From Nageia nagi (lineage: Eukaryota > Pinophyta): 64,000 nucleotides of DNA. The stretch covers positions 25,668,001 through 25,732,000 of the forward strand of contig JBITNC010000001.1 in the NCBI GenBank assembly GCA_050084985.1, written 5' to 3'. This document shows, in pieces, positions 57,288-64,000 of this stretch (the stretch's first letter is position 1; each line of letters starts with the position of its first letter). The notes under the pieces are model-generated. The model was given only the letters and a program-made list of their open reading frames with translations. It had not been told where the DNA came from and did no database searches. The translations under genes were made by a program, and so were the position numbers.

Positions 57288-59640
57288 CTATAGCTTTACT
57301 GCCATGGGTGAGATTGATGATGTTTCTAGTGAGGAGATATATATTTTGGGGTTATTTTGATATATATATATATTATAGACTTGTGTAATGCACTTGTATA
57401 ATAAAACCATTAGCCACATGTACATATAAATTTCATATATTCTTTCTTATGTGATTGCTTTCTTAAAGATATGAAGCATGTTTTAGATTATTTTCATTTT
57501 TTTGTGGTCACTAGTAGAATTAAGATAATAACTAAAAAAATATTAGTTTTGAAGGTTCAAGAAAATTTGAACTTTTTATAATTTATGATCTACATGTATT
57601 ATTTCTTGGAATGGTAGTCATTTAGTATTCGAAATTCTAATTTTTTGAATCTTTTAACCCTTAATGTATAAGTGTATAACATTATTGATTATTTAGTAGG
57701 CTAAATATTTAATAATTACCTTGCAAAGATCTCAAAGGTTAACTTTAGTAAAATGAAATTTTAACAATTTAGTTAAGAGGAAACTTGAATGATGAAAACC
57801 TTCATAATATAATTAGCATATAAAGATAGAGATTGGATTTGTTTCAAAAAAAAGATTTTTTTTTTATTATTATAGAATAGGTATTTAATCAATGATCTTT
57901 TAAAGAGAAGTCAAAGTCTAAGTGAATTGGTCACTACAATCAAAGGATCATATATTGTATAATTAGAAGGAAATAATAGGGTCTTTTACATTTAAAAATG
58001 TCAACATATACTTCCATAGAAAATGAAGAATTTTTATATTTGAGATCACCATAAATTTAAAAAATAATGGATCATATTTCCTCTTACAAATATGATTAAA
58101 ACTATTTAGGTTATTAAATTAAGCAAATGTAAATATAAGATAGATATAATATGTAAATCCTTCCTACAAATAATGGGCAAAAACTTTTGGTTGAAGGTAA
58201 AATTATATTAATAATGATTTTTTATATAGGGCCCAAAAACCTATTCTTACAAAAATTATGATATATCATTGAGAAAGTAGCTATCTATAGTATCCTACAC
58301 ATCACTTCTAGCATTGGAAGGAGGGTCCATCCTTCTACGGTAACCAAAAAGAGAGTAGAGATCAGTCACATAAGCATGGGTATCCATCTCAATTATTTAT
58401 CTTTCATTGGCCATATCATTGTTCATTCTTTCCATGAAGTCTCACCCAACCTTGATAATGTTTTCTTACTAATTAGAAGGCTTGTCCAGAGGAATGCCTT
58501 CTAACAGTCCCTTGATGGATTTCTTCATTATGTGAATCTTTTGTTTTCTTTATCTCTTCACATATTCATCATCATAGCCTCTCCTGATGGAATGGTGAAC
58601 CATGTGATATTTACAGTGATTTGCAATAGTGAAGCCCCGTTGTGTGGGGAGAAGGTAGCTGAATTTTCTCTTATGGCCTTATACCCTTACTCCATAAAAT
58701 TAATCCTTAGGATCAGATAGTATTATATTCTTCAAATGGCTCCTTCCATGGAACCATTATTCACTCTCTACCTCTCCCATTGAAGTAAGTACCACTATTG
58801 CATCTCTTATTGAAGCTTTATGATTTCAAGATATGGTGACCATAGCAAGAAATTTATAGGGAGATAGAGCAAGTGAGGGATCTCAAGTCAGGAATGGGGT
58901 TTTGGTTCAAGGGGGAGATGAAAGGGGGGTGGTGAGGGAGGTGAATATGGTGGTAGGGTTGGAGGAGGGGGGTTGGTTTTAGTTGCCATCAGGGATTTTG
59001 GGTTTAAGGTCTAGGAGGATGAGGTGGTGGTGGTTGGTGGGGTAATAATGGGTAATATTATTGTATGAAATTTAAAAGAAAATCTAAACTCAATTGATAA
59101 TGATGAAATGATGTTATTTGATATTCTAAAGTTAATTTTGAAATATGATCTAATAATGAGTTAGATGCTCTACCATTGTAGAATGTGGTGAGATGAAATT
59201 ATTTGTTATTATAAAGCTTGATTCATAATATCAAAGAAGAAGAAGAAGATACAAAAATAATAAGTTCATAATTGGGTCAGAGTCTCTTACAAGTGGCTCT
59301 AGTGCGATTTTGAAACCCCTAACCCCTAATGGTGATGATGATAACTATGGATATGTGCATGGAAGCTACAGGCCAAAGAATGAGCTTAAATCAAATTTCA
59401 AGGTTATAAATCAAGAAGAGGAGAGGAGTAAATGAAGACCAAAACCTATATTATGCTTAACAAATAGCACAAGGAGGACCTTCTAATCTAGTTGAGGCAT
59501 CTCATCATTGCATCATCTTTGGTGCATGACAATTTGTATAAGGTAGAAGCTACTTCATTTGCAATGCTTAGATTAGAAGAATGAGGGCTCATTATTATTT
59601 CTTATGTCTTGTATGAAGAGAGGGTCTTCATTCAAATGTT
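57288..59640. other. AT-rich region without a recognised gene
   Basis: No frame with a recognisable domain (58532-58720 is open but featureless). There is a G-rich, purine-rich patch at about 58860-59045. Otherwise AT-rich with homopolymers. Confidence 0.5.
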
Positions 59641-59650
59641 AATATGTGTA

Positions 59651-59800
59651 GAGAGCTTATTAGATCTATGGGGGAAACCTTAGGGTTTTGGTATAGGCCA
59701 ATACCTAAAAGCATATATCTACTCCACTAGCCTAGTGAGCTTATCAAATCTATGGGGGGAACCTTAGGGTTTTGGTGTAGGCCATTACTTGTAAATAGAT
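59651..59800 (+). repeat. Direct repeat pair, about 60 bp, offset 84 bp
   Basis: GAGAGCTTATTAGATCTATG at 59651 and GTGAGCTTATCAAATCTATG at 59735, both followed by GGGG, ACCTTAGGGTTTTGG and TAGGCCA. Confidence 0.85.
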
Positions 59801-59908
59801 CTTAGGTCCAATGGTATGGAGTAACTATCCTTCTGATGGCATAAGAGAACTCCAACAAAGATTGCCAAAAAGGATGACCCTAAGAGTCAAGGATCAAAAA
59901 CCTAGCAA

Positions 59909-60168
59909 ATGAATCATGGAGTTTAAATTTAAAATGAGGTAGGAGGCTTATCTTTTAAACAACAAGGGGTGCCATAGGGCATGGAGATGTCAGGCTCAAA
60001 CAAATATTTTATGTTGCATTTTGGATATGTACAAAAAGATTTATTGGGATAGAATACCATAACATTAGCAAGATGAATCATAGAGCTCAGATTTGGAACA
60101 AGGAAGAGTCTCATATTTCAAACAACATGGGATGTTGGAGGGAACAAGATTGTTAGGCTTAAATGAAG
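59909..60168 (+). repeat. Diverged direct repeat pair, about 93 bp, offset 165 bp
   Basis: Units at about 59909-60005 and 60074-60168 share GAATCAT, AACAACA, GG(T/A)TG, and TAGGCT/CAGGCT with AAA ends. Identity is moderate, so the duplication is old. Together with the pair at 59651 it suggests one locally repeated region. Confidence 0.6.
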
Positions 60169-61677
60169 TTCCTCTTCAGTGTCTTCTAGGTTTGAAGTGA
60201 AATGATTTGTCAAAATAATTATTTGGGGTCATACAAAGACTCTGTAAAGATGAAGCATTTCAAAATGCTTCATTATTATAAAAAACATTATTAGCTATGA
60301 TGTGCTACATGTTTTAATTTTTCTTATGACTGATGTAGTATATGCTAAGTTTTATACTGAGGCATTCATATATGCTTCATTTTTAATATTATGGGTGCTA
60401 CATTTTGTACAATGACACAAAAGAATTTTGTAAAAGCTTTACAGAGGCCCTTTCAAAACTTTTGCTTTTTATTAATATCAATTTCCTTAATATAATAAAA
60501 AAATCAAAGAAGAAGAAACAAAGTACTAAGGCCAAGGCAAAGGTAACTGGATATCAAAAGTTTCTTCCTTCAAGGTTGAAATAACAACATGAGCATCAAA
60601 ATGAGAGTTTGGAAAATAAAAAAGCAACATCATCTCGCCTCTTAATTGGATCCAAATTATCAAAAATTTCTTAATTGTTCATTTTATTAGGAAGGATAAA
60701 CATAATTTTATTATATGTAAGTGTAGGTACTCCAGTGGTGGGGTTTGCAATCTAGTGCAACTAGATCACATGTTCCATTAGTTAGAGTGCATGCATGAGT
60801 CAAAAAAAAGGGTGAGGGACCTTGTAAACCTTTTTTTTATAAGCATTATTATTACAAAAAAGAGTTATGGTAATGCTAATTATCATTTGGAGGATTTAAC
60901 AAACATCATCATCTTGTGCTTATTATGGTTATAGAATTTTATTTTAATGATTTATTTTCATTGGGTGGGTGTGAGTGATTAAGGTTAATTATCATTGGGA
61001 GTATTCTTATTTTTATTAGAATATATGTGCATTGTTCAATATTTACTTTATGTGAGAAATAATCATTCAAATACTTAATTGGTATATATTTAATTCTAGA
61101 CAAACTTTGATAGGTCCTACAAACCAATGGGTCTAAAAGGACGTTAAAAGATGTCTATCTATCTAATATAATCAATAATAAAACAAATGTTTTACTATTT
61201 GAAAATCCCAAAATTCAAGGTTTTTTGATCCTAATATATTAGAAAAAAAATATTTATACTTATCTTTAAGGAAACCAAGGAGTGGATGAAAATTGAATAT
61301 GATTATCCAAGACATTTGAAAACTTAAATATCTCCTATTTGAAATGACCCCATATTCAAAGAGAAATTTTATATTGGATTGACTATCAAAGCATATCACT
61401 TAAATTACTATTCACCATTTTAATAAGGGTTTCATGAAACTAACAATAAATTCTACTTAATGAATCAAAGTAGATTTGAAGTATCAATTCCCATCATTTG
61501 TATTATTTTGAATTAACCTCAATATACTACATGATCTCTTGAATATTTGATTGATTTTGACCCTTATGATAGAATTGAAAATAACAAATTTGAAATTAAA
61601 CCATTATACTCCATAAGATCAAGTCTCTTATAAATATTTTCTTAAATACCATGTATGCATCTTATATGCTTCCACAT

Positions 61678-61680
<3 letters not shown>
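60169..61680. other. AT-rich region without a recognised gene
   Basis: Short frames only (60939-61127, 61172-61399 on the minus strand), no domain seen. Confidence 0.5.

Positions 61681-61710
<30 letters not shown>
61681..61710. repeat. TA microsatellite
   Basis: About 30 bp of perfect alternating TA. Confidence 0.95.
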
Positions 61711-61714
<4 letters not shown>

Positions 61715-62315
61715 ATTTCTAATTGAGACATACAACTCATACCCAAATTGGATGACAAATGCATGTATTTGCTTCCCTAGTTCCAAGCTATTGTACTTGA
61801 AAATGCTTTAAGAATAGTAGATATATACATTTAATTTTTGTATTTTCTAAATCTATTAATTTAGGTATCTAAATGATTATTTTTTAAAAGTATTAAAAGT
61901 ACCTAACTAGAGATAATTTACATATTATTTGATTATCTTTATTCAATATCAACTATAATAAGGTCATTTCATTTTAAATTGTTTATCCTATAAATATTCC
62001 CTTCCTCTTATTCAAAAATATATAAAGAAAGAGAGAATATCATGTTTAACACAACACATACCCAATATGATTATGATTTCTCATCTTTTGCATGATGAAA
62101 TACCTTATTGCACACATTTCTAAGGGGTTTTTCTTAAGAACTCATTTGCATAAATTCAAAAGGTATTAAAATCCTCCAACTAACCCCAAGGAGCTTTTGG
62201 ATCTTCAAAATTTACTCAACTAAATCATAGATAGTTTAGAACCCTAGTTTTAGATCACATGTAGTCTAGAATCCTATTTTTAGACTACAAGCAATCTAAA
62301 ACTTGTAATATTTTA

Positions 62316-62535
62316 AGGTACCATTGCTTATAGACATTTTCTTTAGATATAAGAAATTCATATCCATCAAAACAATTTATCATACCAGGTAATATCTTTC
62401 ATGTTTCATACTCATCTTATTATTCAAGGTCCCATTGCTTCTAGACACTTGCTTCAAATATAAGAAACTTATATCCACCAAAATATCATATCATACAATA
62501 TAATATATTTTATTTTTTATGCTCATCTTATGCTT
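62316..62535 (+). repeat. Degenerate tandem duplication, about 112-bp unit
   Basis: AAGGTACCATTGCTTATAGAC near 62316 and AAGGTCCCATTGCTTCTAGAC near 62428, each followed by ATATAAGAAA, CATATCCA and TACTCATCTTAT / TGCTCATCTTAT. Confidence 0.8.
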
Positions 62536-63540
62536 CAATTATTGATTATTTTCACTAACAAAAAGGGGGTTCTTGATAATCATCAAGGAGAGTTTTTATC
62601 TCTCACATAATCTAGGATAGGCCCCAAATCTTTCCAAATAATTTATCTTGTAAGGCTTTTATCTTAGTTGATTAGATATTAACATTTTAAAAATGCTCTT
62701 TCTATTCCTTTACCTATAAATAACATTATACAATGATCATATGTGCATGTTTTATGTTTATCATTTTTATACCCTAGATCTAATTGGAGTTTAACATCTT
62801 CTATCAACAATTTAGCATTTAGTATTATCAATATTATTGTAGATGAAAATAAATTGTTAATAAATATTGCAATATCCTACATATGAGAGAAATGAAGGAT
62901 TGATTTGAAAGCAACAAACTGAACCTCATAAGTATTGATATACTCTGTTATACCTAATGGTTGTATAGATTAAAAATAATGCATGAATAATAAATTGATA
63001 TACTATTTATCTACAATATAATATTGAAACATATATAAGAAATATGGCATCAAACAAACATGATAAATAAGGTACCTATATTCTTTCATAATTACACTCT
63101 GAAAATAGGGTAATATTTTGGTATTCTTTATTCTTTCATTCATTTCAATAAATCTTTCCTAATTTGCACTTCCTTTTTCTCATTTCATATGTACTTAGCC
63201 TTTTTATCAAAATTAAGTCAAGTCTAAAGAGTTTTGAGTATTGTCAGTAGTCTCGGTATTATTTATATGTGTGTTAGTCTTAAACATTTTTTTCTTCAAA
63301 GGTATATTCAGTATCTAGTAGGTGTTGTAGTAAGTCCCAAAAATTAGTATTAGTCATTTTAGTTGTTTCTTAAGTAATTATGTATATAAAGAGAGTCATA
63401 GGTTATAGAAATCTTATCTAAGTCATGTTTGGGAGTAAATGTATTATGTTTGGGTAGTATATTAATATGTAAGGTAAATAAGTGTCTAAGTAAAAGTCTA
63501 TAAGTTATTGTGAATAAAATTCTAGGTATTGTTTAGATCA
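62536..63540. other. AT-rich region without a recognised gene
   Basis: No coding frame or structured repeat seen. Confidence 0.5.
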
Positions 63541-64000
63541 CTAGCATTTGATGTCACAGAGCCCACCAATTTTTAGAAGTCTTTATCGAACATCGAAAAT
63601 TTGTGAGGTGTATTGTAAGGAGATATAATAGAACTTGCAAATTTTAAGTGATGATGTCACCATTTTTGTATGAAATTAGTAGGTCTTGATATAATTAATA
63701 GCAAGCACTACCTCATTTGGTAGGAGATACTTCATGAAAATAACTAAACAAAGCCTGCTAATTTTGAATGATGTCACAACTTTTAGCCAAAATCAGCGGG
63801 TCCTAAGATAATAAGCAATGAGAAGTATCATATTCAATGGGAAGTACCACATTCAATGGGAGATATTTCATAAAGGGAATTACATAGAACTCATCGATTC
63901 TAAATGATGATGTCACACCTTTTGCCTAAAATAGGTAGTTGTTAAGTGAAGCTTGACTATCATTAGAGCCTATCGAAGAGAGACAAAACCTACCAAATAG
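63540..64000 (+). repeat. Degenerate tandem array running off the right edge
   Basis: The anchor GATGTCAC occurs at 63550, 63653, 63770 and 63909 (spacing 103, 117 and 139 bp). Around it recur (C/A)C(T/C)(A/G)(A/C)..AATTTT(A/G)AA, TAGTAGGTC/AGCGGGTC and GGGAGATA(C/T)TTCAT. The third interval also has an internal doubling (ATTCAATGGGA, twice). Confidence 0.78.

Noticed and set aside
59910-60170. Pair of similar segments as a tandem gene fragment
   Set aside because: The similarity is at DNA level only and the frames are short and closed; recorded as a direct repeat instead.
1-64000. CRISPR arrays, tRNA or rRNA genes, bacterial or organellar insertions
   Set aside because: No regularly spaced short repeats with unique spacers, no cloverleaf-forming segment and no recognisable organellar gene were found on reading both strands. 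A dedicated tRNA or organelle search was not possible here.

Overview
This is a plant nuclear window. It holds one intron-containing plant-type gene embedded in Ty1/copia retrotransposons, plant L1-type LINE remnants (DUF4283-like ORF1, RT with a C-terminal plant LINE tail) and a Mutator-like element with a 9-bp target duplication. The AT-rich background, the microsatellites and the deep nesting suggest a large-genome seed plant. A gymnosperm is plausible, but nothing here proves the lineage.

Layout. 1-10557: an old minus-strand copia element (A), cut by the window's left edge and split by a younger copia element (B, 477-5732) with intact 635-bp LTRs and a perfect CATCT target duplication. 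10558-15188: a small tandem repeat, an unassigned stretch, then a truncated relative of A (C: leader plus 5' LTR only). 15190-23000: two decayed LINEs of one family in opposite orientation, with a Mutator-like non-autonomous element (18745-19573) between them. 23000-29500: AT-rich sequence with diverged repeats and a few unrecognised ORFs. 29510-33226: the only convincing host gene, a four-exon membrane-anchored HAD-type acid phosphatase-like protein of 314 codons, apparently intact. 35164-55673: a three-level nest. Element D (minus, TSD CATAC) contains E (plus, 37630-51748, TSD AAGCA), which contains F (minus, 44560-50354, TSD GAAGG); D also carries a solo LTR (G, 54104-54610). 55679-57290: a LINE ORF1 remnant. 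57300-64000: mostly featureless AT-rich sequence with local direct repeats and a degenerate tandem array running off the right edge.

The nest is dated by its own LTRs. By my hand count the two LTRs differ at 12/288 sites in D, 4/489 in E and 1/275 in F, which matches the order of insertion; B shows 12/635. All full-length elements are dead by stops and frameshifts, even where the LTRs are almost identical. A, C, E and the solo LTR G are one family. Its members with a leader have an unusually long (about 2.7-2.8 kb) region between LTR and gag, and the middle of that leader holds unrelated, compositionally odd sequence in each copy.

No CRISPR array, bacterial operon, rRNA or tRNA gene was seen. 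I found no convincing new biological system. The best leads are the variable leader segment of the A/C/E family, the mismatch between young LTRs and broken reading frames, the tandem-repeat termini of the Mutator-like element, and a decayed duplicate of an exon boundary inside intron 1 of the phosphatase gene.
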